From Selenomonas timonae (GTDB taxonomy: Bacteria > Bacillota > Negativicutes > Selenomonadales > Selenomonadaceae), in NCBI RefSeq assembly GCF_014250475.1, contig NZ_CP060204.1:372001-436000 (forward strand): a stretch of DNA of 64,000 nucleotides, written 5' to 3'. The notes below the pieces were generated by a model. It was not told the origin of the DNA and did no database searches. It saw only the letters and a program-made list of their open reading frames with translations. Shown here one piece after another: positions 1 to 8,193 of this stretch. A program made the translations under genes and the position numbers. Numbering within the stretch: position 1 is the stretch's first letter; each line of letters opens with the position of its first letter.

Positions 1-10
1 CCTTGAGACC

Positions 11-56
11 ATAAGAAGACCCGCCTGCAGTCACCAACTCTAGGCGGGTTTCTTAT
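11..56. terminator. Inverted repeat, probable terminator of the mqn operon
   Basis: Two arms of about 15 bases (11-26 and 42-56) are complementary with one mismatch and flank a 15-base loop. The repeat lies just beyond the stop of the minus-strand operon ending at 139. No long T-run is present on either side, so the terminator role is inferred from position. Confidence 0.4.
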
Positions 57-138
57 AACCATTTCTTAGATTACGGGGCTGACCGTTTACCGGCAACACC
101 TTTTTCTCTGTTTATTATACAATTTCCGTGTATTTCCG

Positions 139-987
139 TCAACCCTTATCCGACTCTGCATTGTAGACATCCTTGAGCAGTGTCTCTTTGCGCAGGCTGC
201 GGCATTCGCACGCGCTCTCCTCGGCGGGGACGCTGCGGATGGTGGCGAGCAGGATGTCGCCGATCATGGGCGCATCGTCGTAGAAAATCTGTGAGAGTGT
301 ATCGTGCGACCACGGGCGGATACCCTCGCCATAGTTGACGACGAAGTACAGCCCCGCATAGCACGCGCCGATCTCACGTGCGAGATAGACCTCGGGTGCA
401 AGGCTCTGCCCGACGATGTCCGCGTGCCCCTTCAGCATGGCGATCTCGGCGGGACTCTCGAAATGCCGCCCATCTGTGACGGCGTAGATGCCTCGGTCAA
501 AGATGCGCCCCGTATAGCGTTTCTTTGTCTCCGCAACGAGCGTCGTGCGAAGTTCCGAGCAGAGTGCGTCGCGCATCACGAGCAGATAGCGTCCGTCGAG
601 CATGACATCCTTGCGTACGGAGAGGTCGAGATAGTCGTTGGGGATGAGGAAGTCACGCGGATCGAGCAGGGGATTCACAGTCCCCACGCCGCCCTCGGAA
701 AGGATGCGCCGCACGCCCGCGTCTCGCAGCACCCAGAACACCTGCCGCGATGCGTCCGCGCGCGTCACACCGCTGCGCCAGCCGTGCATACGACAGGTCA
801 GCACGCGCCGCCCCGCGACGGAGAACAGGCGGAATGCGGGACTCTCGCCGTACGGTGTCGCAAAGTGCAGCCCATCTGCGAGGATCTCCACATCGTCCGC
901 CATCGAGGCACGCGGGAAGTCGCTCGACAGCGTCCCCGAGCCGCCGATGATGGCATATCCCGCCGCAGGAACCTGTTGCTCTGCCAT
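139..987 (-). CDS. MTAP/PNP-family nucleoside phosphorylase in the futalosine operon
   Basis: This 282-residue protein belongs to the methylthioadenosine phosphorylase / purine nucleoside phosphorylase family. It has an N-terminal phosphate-binding IIGGSG motif (about residue 13), a TDGRHFESPAE segment (about 170) and a PEVYLAREIG segment (about 200). Family members cleave the N-glycosidic bond of a purine nucleoside with phosphate. It starts 1 base beyond the mqnC stop and is the last gene of the mqnE-mqnC operon. The context suggests that it removes the base from aminodeoxyfutalosine or futalosine, the step normally done by MqnB or MTAN. A plain methylthioadenosine salvage role is the alternative. 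Family assignment is firm; the substrate is inferred. Confidence 0.85.
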   Translation of the reverse strand: MAEQQVPAAGYAIIGGSGTLSSDFPRASMADDVEILADGLHFATPYGESPAFRLFSVAGRRVLTCRMHGWRSGVTRADASRQVFWVLRDAGVRRILSEGGVGTVNPLLDPRDFLIPNDYLDLSVRKDVMLDGRYLLVMRDALCSELRTTLVAETKKRYTGRIFDRGIYAVTDGRHFESPAEIAMLKGHADIVGQSLAPEVYLAREIGACYAGLYFVVNYGEGIRPWSHDTLSQIFYDDAPMIGDILLATIRSVPAEESACECRSLRKETLLKDVYNAESDKG

Positions 988-988
988 G

Positions 989-2014
989 CTAAAACCTCCG
1001 TATCACGCGGTAGCGCGTGTCGCGCTGCGCCGGCTCTCTGCCCGCACCGCGTATCAGATCAATCATCTTCTTAATCGACATATTGTACCGCGTTCCCGCC
1101 GCACGCACGACATTCTCCTCAAGCATGATACTCCCAAGATCGTCCGCGCCAAAGCCGAGCGTCAGCTGTCCGATGCGCTCTCCCTGCGTGACCCACGATC
1201 CCTGGATATGCGCGACATTGTCCATGTAGAGACGCGTGACGGCAAGCGTCCGCATATAGTCCCAGCTCGAAGTCTTTTCCCCGCCGAGTGCGGTATTGCC
1301 CGGCTGAAATGTCCACGTGATGAACGCGCGGAAGCCGCCCGTCTCCTCCTGAAGCCGCCGGATATGCTCCATATGCTCCACGCGCTCCGCCATCGTCTCG
1401 CCAAAACCAATCACCATCGTCGCCGTCGACTCCATCCCAATCTTGTGCGCCGTCCGCATCACACGCAGCCAATCCTCGGTCATGATCTTCTTCGGTGCGA
1501 TGAGCCTTCGCACGCGGTCGACGAGGATCTCCGCACCGCCGCCGGGGAGCGAGGCAAGCCCCGCATCCTGCAGCCGCCGCAGCGTGTCCTCAATCGTAAT
1601 GCCCTCCTTTTCGGCAAAGTACAGAATCTCCGTCGCCGTAAAGGAGTGGATCACGATGGAAGGATAGCGATCGCGGATCGCACGCAGCATATTCTCATAG
1701 TAGGAAAGCGGCAGATCGGGATGAATGCCGCCCTGGATCATGACCTGCGTGCCGCCCGCTGCCGCCGTCTCGCCGACCTTCGCGAGAATCTCCTCCATCG
1801 GCAGGAGGTAGCCATCCTCCGCGCCCACCTTTGTATAGAACGCACAGAAACGGCATTCGTTCACGCAGATATTCGTGTAGTTGATGTTGCGGTCAACGAT
1901 GAACGTCACCGTATCGCCGAACCGCCGCCGCCGCTCCGCGTCCGCCGCGCGTCCGAGGTCGATGGGGTCGCCGCTCGTGAGGAGGTCTGCCGCCTCCCGC
2001 TCCGAAAGTCTCAT
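989..2014 (-). CDS. mqnC: Cyclic dehypoxanthinyl futalosine synthase (radical SAM)
   Basis: A 341-residue radical SAM enzyme of the CofH/MqnC group. The [4Fe-4S] motif CVNECRFCAF (CxxxCxxC) is at about residue 50, preceded by the group's DRNINYTNIC signature; MIQGGIHPD and LPGGGAEIL follow. MqnC cyclises dehypoxanthinyl futalosine in the futalosine route to menaquinone. The start codon overlaps the mqnE stop (ATGA type), and the phosphorylase gene follows directly, so the three genes are probably translated from one mRNA. Length and motifs are normal for MqnC. Confidence 0.93.
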   Translation of the reverse strand: MRLSEREAADLLTSGDPIDLGRAADAERRRRFGDTVTFIVDRNINYTNICVNECRFCAFYTKVGAEDGYLLPMEEILAKVGETAAAGGTQVMIQGGIHPDLPLSYYENMLRAIRDRYPSIVIHSFTATEILYFAEKEGITIEDTLRRLQDAGLASLPGGGAEILVDRVRRLIAPKKIMTEDWLRVMRTAHKIGMESTATMVIGFGETMAERVEHMEHIRRLQEETGGFRAFITWTFQPGNTALGGEKTSSWDYMRTLAVTRLYMDNVAHIQGSWVTQGERIGQLTLGFGADDLGSIMLEENVVRAAGTRYNMSIKKMIDLIRGAGREPAQRDTRYRVIRRF

Positions 2015-3108
2015 GCGCCCTCCCCCGCCGCAATCGGCTGATAAAATGTGTCGCGCTCCACAGGCTCATAGCCCGCCTCGCGAATCATTGCGTCGAGTTC
2101 GCGCCGCGTGATGCCCGTCTGCGTCTGTGCGCCCGCTGCGTGGATGATCTTCTCCTCGCCGATCGTGCCGTCGAGATCGTCCGCGCCGAAGCCAAGCGCG
2201 AGCTGTGCGATGGGCTGCGTCAACATGACCCAGAACGCCTTAAAATGCGCGACATTATCGAGGACAAGGCGTGAGAGCGCAAGCATCTTCATATCCTCCC
2301 ACGAGCCGACGCGCATGAGTTTCTTCTCTGCACCGAGAGCCGTGTTCTCGGGATGAAACGGAAAGAGCATGAACGCCTGGAAGCCGCCCGTCTCATCCTG
2401 CAGTTCGCGCAGAGCAAGCAGATGGTCAATGCGCTCCTCCACCGTCTCGATGTGCCCGTACATCATGGACGCATTTGTGCGGATGCCAAGTTCGTGCGCC
2501 GTACGCATACAGTCGAGCCACTCGGCACGCGTTGCCTTGTTCGGGCAAATGATTGCGCGGACGCGGTCGGACAGGATCTCCGCGCCGCCGCCGGGGAGGG
2601 ATGACAGTCCCGCCGCCTGTAGCGTACGCAGAATGTCGCGGACAGAAGTCCCCTCCGTCTTTGCAAAGTTCACAACCTCCACGGGCGTGAACGCCTTGAT
2701 ATCCGCGTGCGGAAGTGCCGCACGCACCTGCCGCACCACGCCCTCGTAGTAGGAGAAGGGACGATCTGGATGCAGGGCACTCACGATATGGATTTCCGTG
2801 AGGCGCGGCGTATTTTTCGCCAGTTCCAGCACGCGTGCGACATCATCCGTTTCCATAATATAGCCGCGCGTATCTCCCTGCTCCACCTGGAACGCGCAGA
2901 GAGGGCAGTTCGCGCTGCATATATTCGTGAGGTTGATGTGGCGGTTCACCGTATAGTAGACGTTCTTCCCGCTCGCACGCTCCTTCGCCGCACGCGCCCA
3001 TGCGGCGAGCGCGAGGAGGTCGTTATCCTCATAGAGGGCGAGCGCATCCTCCCTCGTCAGCCGCGCCCCGCGCTCGGCGGCGGCACGGGCTTTCTTTCGA
3101 TCACTCAT
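2011..3108 (-). CDS. mqnE: Aminofutalosine synthase MqnE (radical SAM)
   Basis: This 365-residue radical SAM enzyme carries the HINLTNIC signature followed by CSANCPLCAF, the cluster-binding CxxxCxxC. SALHPDRP, LPGGGAEIL and CPNKAT motifs are typical of MqnE, which joins 3-[(1-carboxyvinyl)oxy]benzoate and SAM to give aminodeoxyfutalosine. I chose the start at 3108 because AAGGAGAG lies about 10 bases upstream; a longer reading to 3201 would run through that site. It heads the operon with mqnC and the phosphorylase. A second, divergent copy of this enzyme type lies at 11459-12544. Confidence 0.9.
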   Translation of the reverse strand: MSDRKKARAAAERGARLTREDALALYEDNDLLALAAWARAAKERASGKNVYYTVNRHINLTNICSANCPLCAFQVEQGDTRGYIMETDDVARVLELAKNTPRLTEIHIVSALHPDRPFSYYEGVVRQVRAALPHADIKAFTPVEVVNFAKTEGTSVRDILRTLQAAGLSSLPGGGAEILSDRVRAIICPNKATRAEWLDCMRTAHELGIRTNASMMYGHIETVEERIDHLLALRELQDETGGFQAFMLFPFHPENTALGAEKKLMRVGSWEDMKMLALSRLVLDNVAHFKAFWVMLTQPIAQLALGFGADDLDGTIGEEKIIHAAGAQTQTGITRRELDAMIREAGYEPVERDTFYQPIAAGEGA

Positions 3109-3180
3109 GTACGATATTCTCTCCTTACAACACTCCCGCAAGTGTACCAAAAGCGGCGGGATTTTGCAAATCCTCCGCGC

Positions 3181-3209
3181 TTGCTTTCCCCCGTGTTCCA
3201 TGCTATGAT
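3181..3209 (+). promoter_or_regulatory. Sigma-70 type promoter of the MATE gene
   Basis: TTGCTT (3181-3186) and TATGAT (3204-3209) are separated by 17 bases and lie 28 bases ahead of the ATG. A GGAGGAG ribosome site follows. Confidence 0.65.
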
Positions 3210-3237
3210 AGCGCCTACTATCAACGGAGGAGACGAA

Positions 3238-4566
3238 ATGCCGCAGCTATCCCAGCCCATCACCTACCGCACACTGCTCGCGTTTGCCGTGCCGATGATC
3301 GTGTCTCAACTCTTTATGAATGTGAACTTCATCGTCGACGGCTTCTTTGTGGCGCACGCCGTCGGGACGGACGGGCTGTCGGCGATCAACATCGTCATGC
3401 CGTTCATCCCGCTCACGATTGTGCTTGCAACCATGCTTGGCACGGGCGGGAGTGCGCTCGTTGCAGCACAGCTCGGCGCGGGCGAAAATCGCCATGCACG
3501 CGAAAATTTCTCCCTGCTCGTCCTCGTCTGCGTCATTCTCAGCACGATGATTGCCGTGCTCGGCATGACCTTCCTGCACCCGATTCTCTATTTCTTTGGC
3601 GCGGACGATGCCCTCTATCCGCTCTGCGAAGTGTACGCCGTACCTCTCTTCGTCTCGACACCGCTCACAATGGCGGGGCTGATCCTCGACATCTTCCTCG
3701 TTGCGGCGGGACAGCCGCGTCTCGCGATGCTCTCCTCCTTCGTCGGCGGCATCGTCAACATGGTGCTCGATTACCTCCTCCTCTTTATCCTCGGCTGGGG
3801 GCTGGAGGGAGCATCCATCGCCACAGCAACGGGCTACTCCATCTCCGCATTCGTAGGACTTTACTACTTCTCCATTCATCGGCGCGGCACACTGCGGTTC
3901 GTACGTCCCGTCTGGCGGCTGCGTGCCGTCCTCTCCGCGATGGGCAACGGCTCAAGCGAGATGGTGATGCAGCTCTCGATGAGCCTCATCATGATCGTCA
4001 TGAACAACACGATGATGCGTCTGGCGGGCGCGGACGGTGTGGCGGCAATCGCCATCTCGGAGTACATCTCCGGTCTGCTTACCGCCATTTACATGGGCTA
4101 CGCCGAGGGCGTCGCACCTCTGGCGAGCTTCAACTACGGCAAACGTGACACGCACGCCCTGCGTGGAATTCTGCGCCGCAGTCTCACACTCATCGCCGCA
4201 TTCTCCCTCTTTACCACCGCCCTCAGCATCCTCATCGCCGCGCCGATCACAGGCATCTTCGCCGCCGAGGGCACGCACGTCTACGAACTCGCCGTACACG
4301 GCTTCCGCATCCACGCGATCGCCTTCCTCTTCCTCGGATTCAGCATGTACGGCTCGTCGCTTTTCACCGCACTCGGCGACGGGCGCACCTCTGCCCTGCT
4401 CTCCGTCTGGGACACACTCGTCTGTCTGCTCGGCTTCCTGCTCCTCCTGCCGCACATCTTCGGTGTGGGCGGCGTATTCATGGCGACGCCTGCCGCAGAC
4501 TTCCTCGGCGCATCGCTCACCTTCCTGCTCCTTTGGCAGAAGTGGAAGCAATACGGATATCTGTAG
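3238..4566 (+). CDS. MATE family efflux transporter
   Basis: A 442-residue, very hydrophobic protein with about twelve predicted membrane segments in two similar halves, as in the multidrug and toxic compound extrusion family (Na+- or H+-coupled exporters). The N-terminal run FAVPMIVSQLFMNVNFIVDG is characteristic, and the second half repeats the pattern. The ATG at 3238 is chosen because GGAGGAG lies just upstream, although the frame stays open further back. It diverges from the mqn operon across a 129-base gap. The substrate cannot be told from sequence. Confidence 0.9.
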   Translation: MPQLSQPITYRTLLAFAVPMIVSQLFMNVNFIVDGFFVAHAVGTDGLSAINIVMPFIPLTIVLATMLGTGGSALVAAQLGAGENRHARENFSLLVLVCVILSTMIAVLGMTFLHPILYFFGADDALYPLCEVYAVPLFVSTPLTMAGLILDIFLVAAGQPRLAMLSSFVGGIVNMVLDYLLLFILGWGLEGASIATATGYSISAFVGLYYFSIHRRGTLRFVRPVWRLRAVLSAMGNGSSEMVMQLSMSLIMIVMNNTMMRLAGADGVAAIAISEYISGLLTAIYMGYAEGVAPLASFNYGKRDTHALRGILRRSLTLIAAFSLFTTALSILIAAPITGIFAAEGTHVYELAVHGFRIHAIAFLFLGFSMYGSSLFTALGDGRTSALLSVWDTLVCLLGFLLLLPHIFGVGGVFMATPAADFLGASLTFLLLWQKWKQYGYL

Positions 4567-4705
4567 GGAAGACTGCCTTGATCCATGTCAAGACTGTTCT
4601 TGATGGTCAATCTTACCCAAAAGACCTATTGAAGCCGTAATACATCTATATTATCATAAAACAGATGAATATTCCCACAACAGGAATCACGGAAAGGAGC
4701 CGATC

Positions 4706-5791
4706 ATGACGCTGCCCTACCAGTGCCCCGACTGCGGCACGGAGCTCGGCTACAAGGGACTCTGCTGGCGCTGCAGGACGGCGGCGAATCGCCGTGCGGC
4801 ACTCGCATGGACGCCCGAGGAGCTCTCGGCAAAGGAGCAGGAGATCATCGCGCAGATCGAGGATGTTCCCGATGACTTCTGGTATCTGCTCTGCTGTCGC
4901 GGACGGCTCGCGCCGGAGATCCCACGCGCGGCACTCGCGGCACGTTCCTTCTGGCCCTCGGCACTCTACTATCATGCACCGACGGACGTGCGGGACGGAC
5001 TGATCGCAGCACTGATGGAGACGGATGCCGCACATGAGGCGAACGAGCTTATGATGTGCCTCGGTATGCAGGGAGACGACCAATCCCTTGCGGCACTCCT
5101 TGCGCTCGAACGCAATCCGCGCCCGTGGCACGGGAAGCTGCACGTCGAGCCCTCCGTCTATGCGCAGTGCGGCGGCTGGACATTCGACCGCGAGGGACGG
5201 CGCCGCACGCTGAACTACGACACCTGCTATACGCTGGTGCACGCCGCATCGGAGGAAGAGCTCTGCCGCTCGCCCGTCCGCATTGCCCGACCACGGGAGG
5301 AGAACTGCCCGCACTGCGGCAGCCGCATGGCGGATATGCTCGTCCTCGACGGACGGGATGCGCGCCTGCGCTTCCTCGGCATCGACGGCATCCTCACAGC
5401 GACCTGCTGTCCGAACTGCGTTGCCTATGCAGAGCCGATACTGAGCCGCTATACGCTCGACGGCGGCAGCGAGGTGCTTTCCTACGAAGATACGGGCGAT
5501 ACCACGTATATCGAAGAGGAGCTTGTCAGGATTTTTGAAAACGATCTCATCCTCGGCGAGACGCCCGTTCCTCTGTTCTACGGCGCACGCTTCGAGGACA
5601 CCTGCACGCTCGGTGGCTTTGCGCTCTGGTGGCAGGACTGGGAGTATACAGCGTGCCCCGACTGCGGGCAGCCGATGAAGTACCTCATGCAGATTCATTG
5701 GGAGGCGCTGACGGACTATATGGAGGGCACGCTCTACATCGAGTTCTGCCCCGACTGTCAGCTTGTCTCCATGCAGCACCAGCAGACGTGA
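4706..5791 (+). CDS. Zinc-ribbon protein of unknown function (DUF1963-like C-terminus)
   Basis: This 361-residue soluble protein has several CxxC knuckles: CPDC and CWRC within the first 25 residues, CPHC near residue 200, CPNC near 235 and CPDC twice near the C-terminus. The last part, with LGGFALWWQ and then CPDCGQPMKYLMQI, recalls the DUF1963 pattern in which a Trp-Gln strand is followed by a zinc knuckle. It opens a cluster with a small hypothetical protein, a SUFU-domain protein and a TPR protein. A good AAAGGAG site precedes the ATG. Function is unknown; SUFU and DUF1963/SMI1-type proteins are often toxin-immunity components, which makes that role possible. Confidence 0.7.
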   Translation: MTLPYQCPDCGTELGYKGLCWRCRTAANRRAALAWTPEELSAKEQEIIAQIEDVPDDFWYLLCCRGRLAPEIPRAALAARSFWPSALYYHAPTDVRDGLIAALMETDAAHEANELMMCLGMQGDDQSLAALLALERNPRPWHGKLHVEPSVYAQCGGWTFDREGRRRTLNYDTCYTLVHAASEEELCRSPVRIARPREENCPHCGSRMADMLVLDGRDARLRFLGIDGILTATCCPNCVAYAEPILSRYTLDGGSEVLSYEDTGDTTYIEEELVRIFENDLILGETPVPLFYGARFEDTCTLGGFALWWQDWEYTACPDCGQPMKYLMQIHWEALTDYMEGTLYIEFCPDCQLVSMQHQQT

Positions 5792-5800
5792 GGCGCAGCC

Positions 5801-6232
5801 ATGACCGACCATGATGATACCGTACTTGCAGAAAAGTTTCGCACACTGTACGCGCACCTTTGCCGTGAGCGCATCCTCCCATCCATGCCGGTCACAGAGG
5901 ATGCCTCGCCCGCACAAATGGCGACAGCTCTCCGACAGGCACTATGCAATGCCTACCCAGCGACAAAGCTGAAGCGCATGATGAAGAGCATCCATTACGC
6001 CAACGCCTTCACCGACACGGTGCTCAGGGAATGTGCCTTTACCCTCGACGATGTCAGGCAATACCTGGCACGGAATCACTTCCTTGACCACGACCGCTCC
6101 GTTGATTTCTTCAATGAAAAAATTACGGCGGAGGGATTCGTCATCACACCGACAAGCCTTCTGGAAACGATGCTGGAGAGCCTGCTCCTCAGTCATAAAG
6201 GAGAACACGATGAAAAAAATTGGCAGAAATAA
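5801..6232 (+). CDS. Hypothetical protein of the SUFU cluster
   Basis: A 143-residue, mostly helical soluble protein with no motif I recognise. It starts 9 bases after the zinc-ribbon gene and its 3' end overlaps the SUFU gene start by 23 bases, so it is likely co-translated with its neighbours. The ribosome site is weak, consistent with coupling to the upstream gene. Confidence 0.6.
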   Translation: MTDHDDTVLAEKFRTLYAHLCRERILPSMPVTEDASPAQMATALRQALCNAYPATKLKRMMKSIHYANAFTDTVLRECAFTLDDVRQYLARNHFLDHDRSVDFFNEKITAEGFVITPTSLLETMLESLLLSHKGEHDEKNWQK

Positions 6233-8180
6233 CTCTGCATATAAAAAGAAAGCCCCCATGCCCACAGAGGTCTATACTGAGGAAGAACTGGAGACCGTCG
6301 AAAGTTACATTGAGACGAACTTCGGCACGTATGCAAACGTCTTTCATGAGATTGTCTCGCCGGACATCCACCTGGACATCTGCATTATCGATCCGACCGA
6401 GGAACGCAACTACTATATGCTCGTCACCCTCGGAATGGGCGCGCACCGCATGAACGTGCCAAAAGAGCTCGCCGAATATAAGCTCGAACGCGCGGAACTC
6501 GCGATCGCCCTGCCCCCCGACTGGAAGATCCACGAGGACGACGAAGTGCACTACTGGCCGATCCGCCTGCTGAAGAACCTCGCACGTCTGCCGATCGAGA
6601 ACGATACATGGCTCGCATGGGGACACACGATCAGCAACCGATCGCCCTATGCCGCAAGCACCAATCTGCGCGCTGCCCTGCTCGTCAGCGCGCAGGTCAA
6701 AGGCGGAGGAGACACCGTCTGCCCCCTCGCGAACGGCGATGAGGTCAATTTCTATCAGATCATCCCGCTCCACAAGGACGAACTCAAATATAAACTGAAA
6801 CATGACGCTAATGCCCTGCTCGACCGTTTCGCCGAGCGTCGTGTGAGCTTCGTCATTGATCCGGAGAGGCGCAGCGCACTCGCGTCCGAGGACTTCACCG
6901 ATCTCGTAATGGACAATGCGCAGTGGCACCTCGACAGCCTGCGCGAAAAGAAGCTGCCCGTGGACGAAATCACGGCGTACAACCACCTCGCGATCTATCT
7001 GCGCTACTGCATCGAGCACGAGCTGATGGCGGATTGGTTCGTCCGCCAGTATGCGGCGACCGTCCGCGCTGTGCGGGAGCATCCGGCAGATACCGACCTG
7101 CGCCCCTTTATCCGCGACGACCTGCACGGCATTCTGATGCGCGGTTTCTTTGGCGAGGAGGGCACGGCGTTCGCACAGTATTACTACGATGGTGAAGCTC
7201 CCTCCTTCCCCTCGGACATCGACAACTATGCCCTCTCCTACTTCGGTGCGGCGCGTTACCACTCGAACGAGTTCAAACAGGAGGCATACCTCTTTGTCCC
7301 GTTCGACGAGGACTACTATGCGGCGATGGCGCAGCTCATCGCACAGCGATGGGACGCATGGAAGCGGAACAGCGACGAGCGAAAGGAAAATGAAGATGAG
7401 GCGCCAAGCGACGTCGCTGCCGCAATCATGCAGTACCTGAACTGCGGCAGGGCGGACTGCTCCCTGATGTATTTCCCACCGATGGCGGACGATGATCCGA
7501 TTGTCGCGGCATATAGTTACGCTGCACGGCTTGGCGTCCGCGAGGGCTATGTCCCCCTGCTCATCGTCCCGAGCGATACACTGTGGGAGAGCCTGACGAT
7601 GAATGTGGAAGCGGAGAAGGGCGCGTTCAAGGACTATGATTTCGATGCCGATGCCGTGGAAAAGTACCGCAAGAAAATCCTTGCACAGCCCATCGGAGAC
7701 GGCAAGTTGATTCTGACGGAGCGGCTCGGCGAACGTTTTGAACTGAGCCGAGAGGAGGCACCGGACGATGGAGATGGGGAAGAGTTCCGTGAGACCGACC
7801 ACTTTATCAGCTACTGGGACTACGAGACGCAGAAAACGCAGCCGATGATTCTCGCCAAGATTCCCGTGAAACATCCGTGGACAGTGTTTGCATATCTGCC
7901 GTTCGGCGGGTGGAACGACTGCCCCGACACCGCCGCGCTGATGGCGGTGTCGAAATACTGGCACGAACGGCACGGCGCTGTGCCTGCCGTCCTCACCTAT
8001 GATACGCTCGAATACAGCGTTCCCGCGCCCATAGAGCCGCAGGAGCGCGCCTTGGATCTGGCGAAGGAGCAGTATGCGTTCTGCGCCGACATCATCGATC
8101 AGGGCACGCCTGGCATGAGCGTCGGCAAGCTGGCAAACGAGCTGCGCAGCTCGAATATCTGGTATTTCTGGTGGGATTAA
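6210..8180 (+). CDS. Suppressor-of-fused (SUFU) domain protein
   Basis: A 656-residue soluble protein. Residues about 15-200 match the SUFU domain: MLVTLGMGAHRMNVP, then AELAIALPPDWK, WPIRLLKNLARLP, and a GHTISN turn, with a later FYQIIPL strand. Bacterial SUFU proteins are described as immunity proteins for secreted polymorphic toxins. The remaining 400 residues form a second region rich in acidic and aromatic residues that may be a DUF4026-type domain (uncertain). I placed the start at 6210 after AAAGGAG; the frame is open further upstream but overlaps the preceding gene. The giant TPR protein follows 13 bases downstream. Confidence 0.85.
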   Translation: MKKIGRNNSAYKKKAPMPTEVYTEEELETVESYIETNFGTYANVFHEIVSPDIHLDICIIDPTEERNYYMLVTLGMGAHRMNVPKELAEYKLERAELAIALPPDWKIHEDDEVHYWPIRLLKNLARLPIENDTWLAWGHTISNRSPYAASTNLRAALLVSAQVKGGGDTVCPLANGDEVNFYQIIPLHKDELKYKLKHDANALLDRFAERRVSFVIDPERRSALASEDFTDLVMDNAQWHLDSLREKKLPVDEITAYNHLAIYLRYCIEHELMADWFVRQYAATVRAVREHPADTDLRPFIRDDLHGILMRGFFGEEGTAFAQYYYDGEAPSFPSDIDNYALSYFGAARYHSNEFKQEAYLFVPFDEDYYAAMAQLIAQRWDAWKRNSDERKENEDEAPSDVAAAIMQYLNCGRADCSLMYFPPMADDDPIVAAYSYAARLGVREGYVPLLIVPSDTLWESLTMNVEAEKGAFKDYDFDADAVEKYRKKILAQPIGDGKLILTERLGERFELSREEAPDDGDGEEFRETDHFISYWDYETQKTQPMILAKIPVKHPWTVFAYLPFGGWNDCPDTAALMAVSKYWHERHGAVPAVLTYDTLEYSVPAPIEPQERALDLAKEQYAFCADIIDQGTPGMSVGKLANELRSSNIWYFWWD

Positions 8181-8193
8181 GAAAGGCTTTTCT

